A stretch of DNA of 62,396 nt from Streptomyces sp. 378 (lineage in GTDB: Bacteria; Actinomycetota; Actinomycetes; Streptomycetales; Streptomycetaceae): contig NZ_JASKMS010000040.1 in assembly GCF_030124145.1 (NCBI RefSeq), positions 1-62,396 of the forward strand. The letters run 5' to 3'. Both the position numbers and the translations under genes were made by a program. The first letter of the stretch is position 1; the number at the start of each line of letters is the position of its first letter. Positions 1 to 7,806 of this stretch are shown piece after piece. The notes beneath the pieces were generated by a model that worked only from the letters and a program-made list of their open reading frames with translations, was not told the DNA's origin and did no database searches.

Positions 1-21
1 ACCTTCAGCAAGAAGCAGTAA
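1..21 (+). CDS. 3' end of an upstream gene (partial)
   Basis: Read in the first frame, the window opens with six sense codons (TFSKKQ) followed by TAA. This could be the C-terminus of a plus-strand gene that starts outside the window. Nothing else supports it; the following 118 bases to the next gene hold no recognisable gene. Confidence 0.25.
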   Translation, partial: TFSKKQ

Positions 22-139
22 CCAAGTCCGGAACGGACATCAACTCACGAACCGCCCACTGATAGCCGGGTGTACCAACACGAGCGGGCAAGAGGGGATT
101 CTCCGTATTGAGGGACGGCAGGGCAGGAAAGGGGGTGTC

Positions 140-442
140 TCAGGCGGCGCGGCGGCGGCGCAGCTCGAACGCGTCGGCCCAGTGGGGGTGGTCGTCGATC
201 AGACGGCGGGCGTAGAGAGCGGTGAAGTTGTTGTTCAGTCCGGCGACGCCGTACGGGAGTTGACGGCGTAGGTCTTCGAAGAGGTCCTTGAGGCTGATCC
301 GGGTGGCTCCGGCGGCCAGGCGGCGGGCGGCCATGCGTTCCAGGGCGCGGTACACGTGCGGGTGGCGGACGTCGAAGGCGTGGAACTGCTCGGTGATGGT
401 GCGGCCGGTCGCTCGGTGCGCCCCGAGGGCGGCGATGGTCAT
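140..442 (-). CDS. Small phage-type protein of unknown function
   Basis: A 100-residue basic protein with no signal peptide or membrane segment. The central motif LNNNFTALYARRLIDDHP and the Arg-rich C-terminus match a small protein family that recurs in phages and actinobacterial mobile elements without an assigned function; I know the family by its pattern only. The ATG follows GGAGAA at a spacing of 6. It is the last gene of the minus-strand unit headed by the SH3-like gene at 4900, 31 bases downstream of the MFS gene. It is probably helical; DNA binding is possible but not shown. Confidence 0.65.
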   Translation of the reverse strand: MTIAALGAHRATGRTITEQFHAFDVRHPHVYRALERMAARRLAAGATRISLKDLFEDLRRQLPYGVAGLNNNFTALYARRLIDDHPHWADAFELRRRRAA

Positions 443-473
443 GAGGGTTCTCCACGGGCTGGGGACAGTTGGG

Positions 474-1709
474 TCAGGTGCGCAGGGCGGGGTCGGTGCG
501 CAGGCGGGCGAAGGCGCAGAACAGGCCGAGGGTTTGCAGGGCGGCGCAGGCGGTGATGACGTGGCCCAGCGTGTCGGGCGGGGTGAGCGCGGTGAGCACG
601 CCGGCGACGGGGAAGGGCAGCAGGAGGATAAGGATGGTGGCCGACAGGGTGCTGCCGAATGCCTCTGGGGGGATCAGGCGGGAGCGCAGGGTTCGCAGGA
701 CGACCGCCAGGCCGCCATCGGCTGCCATCAGGACCGCGACCATGACCAGGTAGGACAGGTAGTCGGGGGCCAGGGCGGCAGCGAGGCAGGCGAGCGAAGC
801 GATGACGGAGCAGGCGGCTCCCACGGGCCACAGGCCCAGGCGGTCCAACGCGAACCGGCAGATGGTGACGGCCGCCAGGGTGGCCGCCGCTGCGGCGGAC
901 CACACCAGGCCGACGGCCGTGGTGGACTGCCCGAAGTGCTGTACGACGATCACGGGACCGGCTGCTTGGAGAAGGCCGATAGACAGGTTGGACAGGGTCA
1001 GCCCTGTCACCAGCCAGCCGAGCGTGGGGAGCGCGCGGATGGTGCGCCAGCCGGTGACGAGCCCGGCGCCGGGCCGCCCCTTGGGTGCGCGGGCCGGGGC
1101 GACGGGCGAGGGCGGTGTGCGCAGGGCGAGCATCGCGGCGAGCAGCGAGAGCACGGTGACCACTGCGAGCATCGACGGCGGCCCGGCGAGCAGCAGCACG
1201 CCGGCGAGCGCCGGTCCGGCCAAGGTCGCGGTCTGGTCGATGCCGAGCAGGACGGCCTGGACACGGTGGGCCTGGGATCCGGCTCGGCGGCCGGCGGCGG
1301 CTCCGGCGGTCTCGGTCGCGATGTAGCTGAACTCGGTGAGCACGCCGGTCGCCGCCGCCAGCAACATCACCGTCACGCTCGCCATGGCACCGGACGGGTA
1401 GAGGTACAGCAGGACTGCGCCGGCGGCGAGAACCAGCGCCCGCCCCAGGGAAGCGAGATGGAAGACCACCGAGGCGCCGCGCCGGTCGACGATCGATCCG
1501 GCCCACCCGAACGCAGCTAGGCGCGGGATCCACTCCAGCGCGAAGGCCGCCCCTGTCAGCGCGGCGGAGCCAGTCGTGGCCAGAACGAGCAACGGGATGC
1601 CGTAGGTGGACATCGCGAACGCCAAGGCGTCCGCCGTACGCGGCAGGTAGATGCTGCTCATCAGCCCGGCAGTGTGGCGTGCGTGCCGGGGTGTGACCGC
1701 TGCGCTCAC
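474..1709 (-). CDS. MFS transporter (drug-efflux type)
   Basis: 411 residues with about 10-12 hydrophobic segments over the whole length and an Arg-rich cytoplasmic loop near residues 190-220, the usual layout of major facilitator exporters. It acts in the cytoplasmic membrane; the substrate cannot be read from sequence. The GTG start overlaps the TGA of the upstream winged-helix gene (GTGA), so translation is probably coupled. Reading further upstream in the same frame is open but antiparallel to real genes in another frame, so the longer start was not used. Its pairing with two winged-helix genes suggests regulated export cargo on the element. Confidence 0.82.
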   Translation of the reverse strand: MSAAVTPRHARHTAGLMSSIYLPRTADALAFAMSTYGIPLLVLATTGSAALTGAAFALEWIPRLAAFGWAGSIVDRRGASVVFHLASLGRALVLAAGAVLLYLYPSGAMASVTVMLLAAATGVLTEFSYIATETAGAAAGRRAGSQAHRVQAVLLGIDQTATLAGPALAGVLLLAGPPSMLAVVTVLSLLAAMLALRTPPSPVAPARAPKGRPGAGLVTGWRTIRALPTLGWLVTGLTLSNLSIGLLQAAGPVIVVQHFGQSTTAVGLVWSAAAAATLAAVTICRFALDRLGLWPVGAACSVIASLACLAAALAPDYLSYLVMVAVLMAADGGLAVVLRTLRSRLIPPEAFGSTLSATILILLLPFPVAGVLTALTPPDTLGHVITACAALQTLGLFCAFARLRTDPALRT

Positions 1710-2221
1710 GCGGCCCGCACCGGCTCGGCCCTGGCCACCTGGGGGTTGCCAACCAGCCACTGGATCAGGAGGGTGCGGGCACAGGCCAGGTCCGCCCCAG
1801 CCTCCACACTGATGGGGCGCGCGTCGGGCAGGGGTGCGGGGCGGTCGGCGTTCCCGGGGGTGAGCGATGGTGCCAGCAGGCCGAGGACATGCTGGATGCG
1901 GCTGCTGAACTCGCAGACGGCGGCGGGGAGCGAGTGACGCCGCGCCCACCGGGCTAGCGCGTCGTACAGGTCGGCCAGCTCCGTTCCGGATTCCGTGAGC
2001 TCCAGACCGGCGCCGGGCGCGACCCGGGCGATGCCGTGGGCGCGGGCCGTGTGGGATGCACTGCGCAGTTGGTGCGCGGAGAGGTCGGGCAGGGTGCCGG
2101 CGAGCCGTCGCGGCGGTATGGCGCCGTTGTCGTCGATCTCGGTGACCAGACGGATCAAGGAGCGCGAAGCCAGCAGTTCGACTGCGTGACGTGCTTCGGC
2201 AGGGGTGAAGGAGGTGCTCAT
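1706..2221 (-). CDS. Winged-helix type regulator-like protein
   Basis: 171 residues. Residues 8-110 look like a winged-helix fold: helices around ARHAVELLASRSLIRLV, then LSAHQLRSASHTARAHGI and a short wing ending LELTESGTELADLYDAL. It resembles a degenerate HxlR-like domain, and the protein just upstream has two such domains. The ATG (ATGA overlap with the upstream stop) follows GGGAGG. Likely a DNA-binding partner of the neighbouring regulator and MFS gene. The fold assignment is by pattern only. Confidence 0.6.
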   Translation of the reverse strand: MSTSFTPAEARHAVELLASRSLIRLVTEIDDNGAIPPRRLAGTLPDLSAHQLRSASHTARAHGIARVAPGAGLELTESGTELADLYDALARWARRHSLPAAVCEFSSRIQHVLGLLAPSLTPGNADRPAPLPDARPISVEAGADLACARTLLIQWLVGNPQVARAEPVRAA

Positions 2222-3060
2222 CGGCGCGGGCCTCCCGCCGGGATGGCCGCCGTCGGGCGACCGGCGGCGGCGTGCGAGAAGAGGTCGCGGTGGTGCCACG
2301 CCGGGGACGACCCAATCGCCCGAGCGGGTGGCAGCGCCGCAGGCGCCGGCCGTGACTGGCTACTGACCCACGGCCTCGGCGCGCTCTTGGCCTGCGGCTG
2401 CCCCCAGACGGGGTGGTGGGCCGCCTGGTCGAGGGGCTGTCCGGCGGACCAGGCGGACAGTGTGCCGAGCACGGGGCCAAGGGCGTCGCCGGCGGCGGAC
2501 AGCCGGTAGGGCTGGCCGTTGCCCTCGGTGTCGGCCAGACCGTCGGCAACGAGCTGGCGCAGCGGTGGATAGATGTTGGTCCAGTCGCTGCTGGGCATCA
2601 CGATCCGGGCCAGCACCCGGCCGCTGACCTCGTTGCGCGACTTGAGCACCCACAGGATGGCGGCGGCGTGGCGCCGGGTGAGCAGGGTGAGGCTGTCCTC
2701 GATCTGCTCGATCGCGGGCAGCGGGCGGTCGGCCTTTTCCAGGTGTTCCTCGGCCCAGGTGACGATCATCGGCAGGACCGGCAGCAGGGCAGTGGCTCGC
2801 TCGGTGTGGCCATAGGTCACGTGCCGTGCGGTGTGTTCGGTGCGCTCGATGAGTCCGGCGTCGCACAGCGCCTTGAGCTTGGGGTGGAGCTGGCCGTTCT
2901 GCAGCCAGGACACCTTGGCTGCCAGCTCGCTGTAGCGCAGCGGCGGGCCGGAGAGGGCCAGCAGGATCCTCACGTTCCAGCGCGGGGTGATCATGGCGAG
3001 GGCCTCGGTGACCCGGGCGATGTCGGCGTCGGCATCGGGGGGCAGAGCGGTGATGGCCAA
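2218..3060 (-). CDS. Tandem HxlR-family transcriptional regulator
   Basis: 280 residues with two HxlR-type winged-helix domains. Domain 1 (about 17-105) has the classic order: PRWNVRILLAL, GPPLRYSELA, LHPKLKALCDAGLIERT, a wing ending VTYGHTERATALLPVL, then ITWAEEH-like helix. Domain 2 (about 118-200) repeats it: RRHAAAILWVLKS, NIYPPLRQLVADGLAD, YRLSAAGDALGPVLGTL. The C-terminal 80 residues are Pro/Ala-rich. HxlR proteins bind DNA as dimers; two domains in one chain could act as a built-in dimer. Probably controls its own operon including the MFS exporter (inference). Confidence 0.75.
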   Translation of the reverse strand: MAITALPPDADADIARVTEALAMITPRWNVRILLALSGPPLRYSELAAKVSWLQNGQLHPKLKALCDAGLIERTEHTARHVTYGHTERATALLPVLPMIVTWAEEHLEKADRPLPAIEQIEDSLTLLTRRHAAAILWVLKSRNEVSGRVLARIVMPSSDWTNIYPPLRQLVADGLADTEGNGQPYRLSAAGDALGPVLGTLSAWSAGQPLDQAAHHPVWGQPQAKSAPRPWVSSQSRPAPAALPPARAIGSSPAWHHRDLFSHAAAGRPTAAIPAGGPRR

Positions 3061-3102
3061 GGGAGGAACTCCTGGGTGAAAGGAAAGGGGGTTGCCTGGG
3101 GG

Positions 3103-3516
3103 TCAGCGGCTGTGTGCCGCGCTCTGCGCCGCAAGGGGCGCGGCCGGGGCAGGCGGCGTGGGAGCCGGAGAGGCAGAGGTCGGGGCCGGGATGCGGGCCA
3201 GGCTCTGCAGGACGGCGGCGGCCGACTTGGTCTGGGTCTCGCGGATGGCGACGGCTTCGGTGAGCCGGCGGATGCCGTCGAGGAGGTGGGAGACCTCGTG
3301 CGGGCCGATTGGCCGCTCGGGGTGGATGAGGCGGGCGAGGTGGTCGCGGTGGAAGTCGATGCTGCGTTCGGCCTGGGCGAGGGTGTCGTGCATGCCGAGC
3401 AGGGCGGAGAGCATGCCGGGTGGCTGGTCCTGTGCATGGGCTTCGAGGTCGGCGAGCGGTGCGCCGTACAGGTCCTCGATCCGTCCGGCTATGTCGGTGG
3501 ACGTGAGGTGGGGCAA
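3103..3516 (-). CDS. Helical protein of unknown function
   Basis: 137 residues starting with TTG at 3516, 10 bases after the stop of the upstream gene, with GAAAG nearby as a weak ribosome site. The body (SIDFHRDHLARLIHP, SHLLDGIRRLTEAVAI) is mostly alpha-helical, followed by a Pro/Ala-rich tail. No recognised domain. It is one of three adjacent helical proteins of similar size, probably paralogous to helical proteins in the 31-42 kb array. Confidence 0.6.
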   Translation of the reverse strand: MPHLTSTDIAGRIEDLYGAPLADLEAHAQDQPPGMLSALLGMHDTLAQAERSIDFHRDHLARLIHPERPIGPHEVSHLLDGIRRLTEAVAIRETQTKSAAAVLQSLARIPAPTSASPAPTPPAPAAPLAAQSAAHSR

Positions 3517-3526
3517 TCGGGGGCTT

Positions 3527-3970
3527 TCACGGTCGGCGGGCCCGGGCCGCCCCGGCACGCTGAGGTGCCGGGGCGGCAGACGGGGGCAGGGTGGCGGTGG
3601 CCCTGAGCTGAGCCGTTCGTGTGGGCCGGGCCTGCTGGCCGGGCGGGGGCATGGTGCGCAGCAGCTCGCCGAGGGCTGCGCGGTAGCCGTTGCGGGCCTC
3701 CAGTGCTGCTTCCAGCCACTGCGCGTCGAAGCGGAGCGTGTCCGCCGACAGTTCGCCCATGTCGCGGGCGGGATCCATGTCGGCGTGGACGCGGTCGCGG
3801 ACGCGGGCGACCTGCTCCTCGGTGAGCGCCAGGAACGAGCGCAGCTCCAGTGCACGCGCGAGCGCGGGCGAGGCATCGTGGCCGGACGCCGCCTCGTACA
3901 GCTCGGGTACCGGGTTCCCGAAGACCTTCTGCAGGTCGGTGTCCATGGTGCTGGCCTTGTCCCGGCTCAT
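3527..3970 (-). CDS. Helical protein of unknown function
   Basis: 147 residues. The ATG overlaps the upstream stop (ATGA), which fixes the start and implies coupling. Predicted helices: ALARALELRSFLALTEEQVARV and the stretch around RFDAQWLEAALEARNGYRAAL. The tail is Pro/Ala-rich and low-complexity. No catalytic motif, signal peptide or membrane segment is seen. Same operon as the SH3-like secreted protein. Confidence 0.62.
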   Translation of the reverse strand: MSRDKASTMDTDLQKVFGNPVPELYEAASGHDASPALARALELRSFLALTEEQVARVRDRVHADMDPARDMGELSADTLRFDAQWLEAALEARNGYRAALGELLRTMPPPGQQARPTRTAQLRATATLPPSAAPAPQRAGAARARRP

Positions 3971-4449
3971 CGGGCGGACCTTGCCGGCCGCCATGCCGAC
4001 GCCGGCGTGGGTGTCCCTGCCGGCCGGTTGGGGGCGCTGGTCTGCACCGCCGGGCCGCTTCGGGCCCGGAGGCGGGCCAGGCGCTGTGCGGCGAGGTCCT
4101 TCTTTCCCGGAGCGTCCGGGTCGAGGAGCCAACGCACGACCATGGCCCGGCCGTCGCGGGTGGTGACGGCGGCGTTCACCCGGTGGGCGAGGCCCATCGT
4201 CGGGTCGTCGACCTCGCTGGGCTGGGTCTGCAGGGCCGCGAGGAGATCGTCCTCCGCGCGCTCCAGTACGGACTGGGCCTCGGCGAGAAGGCTGTGCCAC
4301 TTGACGACGTCGGTGGCGTCGGGGTTCGCGGTCGGAGCGGCGGCGACCGCGGCCTTCAGCCGGTCCATGCCCATGCCGAAGCGGGCCTCGATCTGTTCGG
4401 TGAGCACGCCCACGACATCCGCAGACTCATCGGATATGCCGTCGGTCAA
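3967..4449 (-). CDS. Helical protein of unknown function
   Basis: 160 residues. It starts at TTG, 8 bases after AGGAG; no ATG or GTG is suitably placed. Helical core (VLTEQIEARFGMGMDRLKAAV, HSLLAEAQSVLERAEDDLLAAL), then HRVNAAVTTRDGRAMVVRWLLDPDA, then a Pro/Arg-rich tail. I do not recognise the family. Its stop overlaps the next gene's start. Confidence 0.62.
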   Translation of the reverse strand: MTDGISDESADVVGVLTEQIEARFGMGMDRLKAAVAAAPTANPDATDVVKWHSLLAEAQSVLERAEDDLLAALQTQPSEVDDPTMGLAHRVNAAVTTRDGRAMVVRWLLDPDAPGKKDLAAQRLARLRARSGPAVQTSAPNRPAGTPTPASAWRPARSAR

Positions 4450-4546
4450 AAGGGGGTCTCCTGTTCTGGAAAGGCCGGTGCCTGGGGAATGCGAGGGGCG
4501 GCTTTACTCGGCGCCCCCGCCGCTGAGCGGGACGTGCTGGATCCGG

Positions 4547-4900
4547 TCAGTCCAGGCACATGCGGACGTCGCGGTAGACGTACGTGCCGGAGACCCAGCC
4601 CTTGACGCCGGTCGTCTTGTCCGTGATGTAGAGCCAGTTGCCGCTCTTCTTGGACACGCTGAACTTGTGGCTCTTGTAGAGCACGCCGAGCGCGGTGGAC
4701 TTCGAGCTGGCCTTGGACCGGATGGTCACCGCCTTGGTGTGCACCGCGTACGGGAGCGGCGGGAGGTTGTGGCAGCTCACGGCGGGGATGGCGGTTGCTG
4801 TGGTGGGTACGGTCGCGGCGCTGGCGGGGGTGGCGGACAGTGCCGGCAGCGCGAGCGCGCCGAGCATCGCTGCGGATATGGCAATTCGGGTGGAGCGCAT
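4547..4900 (-). CDS. Secreted SH3-like (SH3b) protein
   Basis: 117 residues. Residues 1-29 are a clear Sec signal peptide (basic start, hydrophobic core, cleavage near ATPASAAT). The mature part is one bacterial SH3 domain: VTIRSKASSKSTALGVLYKS, then NWLYITD and KGWVSGTYV, with a Cys near each end that could form a disulphide. SH3b domains usually bind peptidoglycan. A second secreted SH3-like protein starts at 10387 on the other side of the divergent promoters. Good GGAGG before ATG. It is the first gene after the repeat/promoter at 4966-5030. Confidence 0.75.
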   Translation of the reverse strand: MRSTRIAISAAMLGALALPALSATPASAATVPTTATAIPAVSCHNLPPLPYAVHTKAVTIRSKASSKSTALGVLYKSHKFSVSKKSGNWLYITDKTTGVKGWVSGTYVYRDVRMCLD

Positions 4901-4965
4901 GCGGAAGGAACCTCCGTGAAGGCACAGGGAATGCGGGAAAGGCGTCGCGGGAGTTGTTCCGGCGG

Positions 4966-5030
4966 CTGTATAAGAGTCCGGAGAATCGCCGGTTTGGCTA
5001 ACCGGCGATCGTCGGCTATGTTGCGCCGCC
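4966..5030 (-). repeat. Operator/promoter-like inverted repeat, copy 1 of 4
   Basis: Read on the minus strand: GCAACATAG, then the arms ATCGCCGGTT (5000-5009) and AACCGGCGAT (4985-4994) around a 5-base loop, then CTCCGGACTCTTATAC, which looks like a -10 region. It lies directly upstream of the SH3-like gene and points toward it. The same arrangement is found at 25240, 47546 and 60440. Most simply a promoter with a repressor site over it. Confidence 0.7.
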
Positions 5031-5047
5031 CGCGATTGGAATAGCGC

Positions 5048-5788
5048 TCAGCGAGAACGACCGGGCGGGCGCGGGGCAGGGGCCTTCACTACACCTGCCG
5101 GGCGGCTGGCGGCGGCGGCTGAGCGGGACGGTGGGAGCGGCCCGGCCTTGCCGGTGAGTCGGTCCTCGCACCACTGCAGGGCTTCGCCCACCGTGTCGAA
5201 GCCGCTCTCGCGCAGGGTGTGTGTCCAGGCGTCGGTGTCGACCTCTTCGACCACAACGCGAAACGGTGACGGGGCTCGCTCGTCCATGGCACGCAGGACC
5301 ACGACGACGACCATGTCTTCCGGGTCGTCACGGGTGTAGGAGTAGCCCATGGCGTAGTGGTCGCCGTCTTCGGCAAGGCGTCGCTCCAGCGCTCGCGTGG
5401 CCTCGTCCGCCGGTGGTGGTCCCAGCTCGGGGTCGAGGCCGATGGCGTCGGGCGGGCAGCCGCGGTGGATGAGCCAGGACTGCGCCATCGCGGGCAGCGG
5501 CAGCGGTGCGTGCTCGAAGCTGAAGGTCTGTTCTTCGTAGTCCCGTTGCAGATGCACGGCGACCAGCTGGGGTGTGCCGGGGTGTCCCCAGGTGGCTGTG
5601 CGGTCGAACAAGACGTAGTAGCTGTGCGTCCCGTCGTGGTGTTGTGCGAGAGGGACGAGCATGTCCTCGCGGACGGCGACCTTGCGGTAGAAGTCGAGGT
5701 ACCTCTCCTCGTCGGAGTCGAGGTCGTCCAATGCGAAGTCGACGTGGGGGATGGACTTCCGGGCCGGCGCCGGTTCGGTGGGGGACAA
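5048..5788 (-). CDS. Hypothetical protein
   Basis: 246 residues from the second of two tandem TTG codons (5788; the first is 5791), 6 bases after GAAAGG. Mixed alpha/beta content without a recognised domain: SYYVLFDRTATWGH, PQLVAVHLQRDYEEQ, and a C-terminal half with DPEDMVVVVVLRAMDE and GFDTVGEALQWCEDRLTG. Tail rich in Pro/Ala/Arg. It follows the winged-helix gene 5817-6512 by 28 bases and ends just before repeat copy 1. Confidence 0.6.
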   Translation of the reverse strand: MSPTEPAPARKSIPHVDFALDDLDSDEERYLDFYRKVAVREDMLVPLAQHHDGTHSYYVLFDRTATWGHPGTPQLVAVHLQRDYEEQTFSFEHAPLPLPAMAQSWLIHRGCPPDAIGLDPELGPPPADEATRALERRLAEDGDHYAMGYSYTRDDPEDMVVVVVLRAMDERAPSPFRVVVEEVDTDAWTHTLRESGFDTVGEALQWCEDRLTGKAGPLPPSRSAAAASRPAGVVKAPAPRPPGRSR

Positions 5789-5816
5789 CAAGAGCCTTTC
5801 GGTGGATCGGTGGAGT

Positions 5817-6512
5817 TCAGCGCCGCTTCGCGGGAGTGGACGGCGATGCGCCCGGGCGAGCCGGGCTCTTCGGTGCATGGATCGTGGGCGTCCGGCGGGC
5901 ATCGAGCAGTGCGGCTCTTCCGGCGTCGGTGAGGGAGACGGGCTGGCCGGCGTGCACCGGATGGCTGGTGTCCCGGACGATCAGGCCGGCGCGTTCCAGC
6001 TGCTGCACCTGGGGGTAGGGGATGCGGGTGCCGGAGGAGGCGGTCACGGACAGTCGGCCTGTCAGCAGGTGTTCGTGGAGCTTGGCACCGCCGGCGATGG
6101 CGAGCAGTGCCGCCCGGTCGTCAGTCGAGAGCCGTCCAACATCGGGCGTCGATGCTGCGGCGGCAGCCTCAATGGGCTCCAGGGCGTCGAGCACCTTTTG
6201 GGCGGCGGTATCGCGCGCGCCGACGGCTTCCTCCAGCTGGTCCACGGTGCGGTCGATACGTACGAAGAGAGCGCCGTCGACAGGGAACTCACCGCTCGTG
6301 AGCCGGTTGAGCAGCTTGAGGTAGAAGGTGACGCCGATCTGGGCGTCGGCCAGCGTGCGGTGCCGGTCGACCAGCTGGGCGTGCGGGTCGTCGAGGACAC
6401 CGCGGTCGCGGTAGGCCCACAGGGTGTCGATGTCGTGGCCGGTGACCGCTTCGAGGCGGTGATCGAGCTGCGTGACCGCACGCCGGGCGGACGGCGCGGG
6501 TTGAGGGGGCAT
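5817..6512 (-). CDS. Helical plus winged-helix protein (array family)
   Basis: 231 residues: an N-terminal helical half (about 10-130) and a C-terminal winged-helix-like half (about 135-215) with DDRAALLAIAGGAKLHEHL, VQQLERAGLIVRD and VSLTDAGRAALLDA. The same two-part layout and the same wHTH signature occur in the proteins at 36932, 37724 and 39355, so this is a minus-strand member of that family. DNA binding is inferred from the fold. ATG start, with GGAG about 8-10 bases before it. Confidence 0.62.
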   Translation of the reverse strand: MPPQPAPSARRAVTQLDHRLEAVTGHDIDTLWAYRDRGVLDDPHAQLVDRHRTLADAQIGVTFYLKLLNRLTSGEFPVDGALFVRIDRTVDQLEEAVGARDTAAQKVLDALEPIEAAAAASTPDVGRLSTDDRAALLAIAGGAKLHEHLLTGRLSVTASSGTRIPYPQVQQLERAGLIVRDTSHPVHAGQPVSLTDAGRAALLDARRTPTIHAPKSPARPGASPSTPAKRR

Positions 6513-6530
6513 AGGCGACGCTCCGTGCGT

Positions 6531-7016
6531 TCAGCGGGTGGGATGGTGCGCGGGATTGAGTGCGGGACGGGGCAGACCCGGCAGTGCAGCAGGCGGCGGA
6601 CCGGGCCGGGGCACGGGAGCACGGGTGGTCAACTGCGGGGAACGCGAGCGGGCCGCGTGCGTCCGAGCGCTCAGCGGCCGGCGAGTCATCCCCAGGCGGC
6701 GGCCGACCTCGTCGTAGACGTCGTTGCCCGCACGCGGCCGGACCGCGACGACGTGGATCTCCTTGGGGTGGGCGGATTCCGCAGGCGCCGGGCGGACGTG
6801 GTAGACGACGCGCCAGTCCTTGCGGCGGTCCACGAACAGCTTCCGGAATCCCTCCAGGTCGCCGTCGAGGCGCTGTCCGAAGCGCTGCGCGTTCACGACT
6901 TCCTGCAGGTAGGCGAGGGTGAGGTCGCGGATATCGCTGGGGGCCTGGAGGAGATCAGTCAGCGCGCGAGGGTCGAAGCTCAGTCCGAAGGCGGGCTGTC
7001 CCGCTCCCGCGGTCAC
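6531..7016 (-). CDS. RelE/ParE-like protein
   Basis: 161 residues. Residues about 10-125 match the RelE/ParE toxin fold in order: LTLAYLQEVVNAQRFGQRL, then DGDLEGFRKLFVDRRKDWRVVYHVR, then EIHVVAVRPRAGNDVYDEVGRRLG. The DWRVVYHVR and IHVVAVRPR strands are typical of the family. The GTG overlaps the TGA of the DUF4913 gene (GTGA). No classical small antitoxin gene sits beside it, so it may be a solitary RelE-fold protein or the DUF4913 protein may be its partner (inference). The tail is Pro/Arg-rich. Confidence 0.62.
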   Translation of the reverse strand: MTAGAGQPAFGLSFDPRALTDLLQAPSDIRDLTLAYLQEVVNAQRFGQRLDGDLEGFRKLFVDRRKDWRVVYHVRPAPAESAHPKEIHVVAVRPRAGNDVYDEVGRRLGMTRRPLSARTHAARSRSPQLTTRAPVPRPGPPPAALPGLPRPALNPAHHPTR

Positions 7017-7654
7017 GACGTCGGCTCGTCCGGCTCGGTGGCTTCCTCCGTGGCCGTCGTCTCGGTGCGCACGGACGGCGGCGGGCCGGGCAGGAGACGG
7101 TGCGCGGGCCGGTCGGGGGAGGTCATGCAGGCTGACAGCGGTCCGCCCGGCGCGCGGATCGCGGCGACGGCGTGGGTGAGGAAGTCGCGGTGCCACACGA
7201 ACAGCCCGGAGAGCCCGGCTTCGGGGTCCTTGTGCTGCTGGTAGGCGAGCCACAGGGCGTGGAGCCAGGCCACGACGTCGTCGTGTTCCTGCCACTGCAG
7301 GCACCAGGGTGCCGCGGTGGTGACCTCCGCCCCGTAGACCGGGAGGAAGAAGTCGTCGACCCAGTCCGAGAGGGCGTCGAGTTCGTCTTCCCGTTCCTCC
7401 CCGTCGAGTTCCAGGATCGGGCGGGGCTCCGGTGGAGCGGCGGCTGGAGGCCCGCCGAGTCCCGGCATGCCGAACGCGGCGAACGGTGACCCGCTCGGCG
7501 CCGGCGCGGAAGCGAGGTGGTCCAGCTGCTGAGCCTGTTGCGCCGACTGCTCCATGAGCCGCCGCACGCTCGCCTCGATTCCCTCCAACTGCGGATCCGG
7601 AATGCGAACCGGCTCCAACTCGGCATCGCCAGAGGGCTTTGCGGTTTCGGACAT
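7013..7654 (-). CDS. DUF4913 family protein
   Basis: 213 residues. The centre (about 95-160) carries the DUF4913 pattern: a Trp-rich stretch with APWCLQWQEHDDVVAWLHAL, then WHRDFLTHAVAAIRAPGGP. DUF4913 proteins are common on Streptomyces conjugative elements and have no known activity. N-terminal coiled-coil-like segment (SVRRLMEQSAQQAQQLDHL) and acidic linker. It ends overlapping the RelE-like gene, suggesting coupled expression. Confidence 0.75.
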   Translation of the reverse strand: MSETAKPSGDAELEPVRIPDPQLEGIEASVRRLMEQSAQQAQQLDHLASAPAPSGSPFAAFGMPGLGGPPAAAPPEPRPILELDGEEREDELDALSDWVDDFFLPVYGAEVTTAAPWCLQWQEHDDVVAWLHALWLAYQQHKDPEAGLSGLFVWHRDFLTHAVAAIRAPGGPLSACMTSPDRPAHRLLPGPPPSVRTETTATEEATEPDEPTS

Positions 7655-7806
7655 TGAAAGTTCGGCCTCCTACGAGACACGGGATAAGAGAAGGGCGAAA
7701 GCGTCGTTGCACGGACCGGACAGCGAAATCGCACGTCCGCTCCGGCGGTGCTCCGCCAGCGGCTAAGCAGGGAGCCGGTTGCGTTGGCGGCAGGAGAGGA
7801 CCCGGA

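Noticed and set aside
288..1520. Long plus-strand open frame (410 codons) opposite the MFS gene
   Set aside because: Its translation is a Gly/Gln/Asp-rich low-complexity string, the usual antisense shadow of a high-GC gene; the minus strand has membrane helices and proper codon-position bias.
474..2549. Extended 691-codon reading of the MFS gene
   Set aside because: The upstream 270 codons overlap two well-supported winged-helix genes in other frames and encode Pro/Arg-rich nonsense; the GTG at 1709 fits the stop-start overlap.
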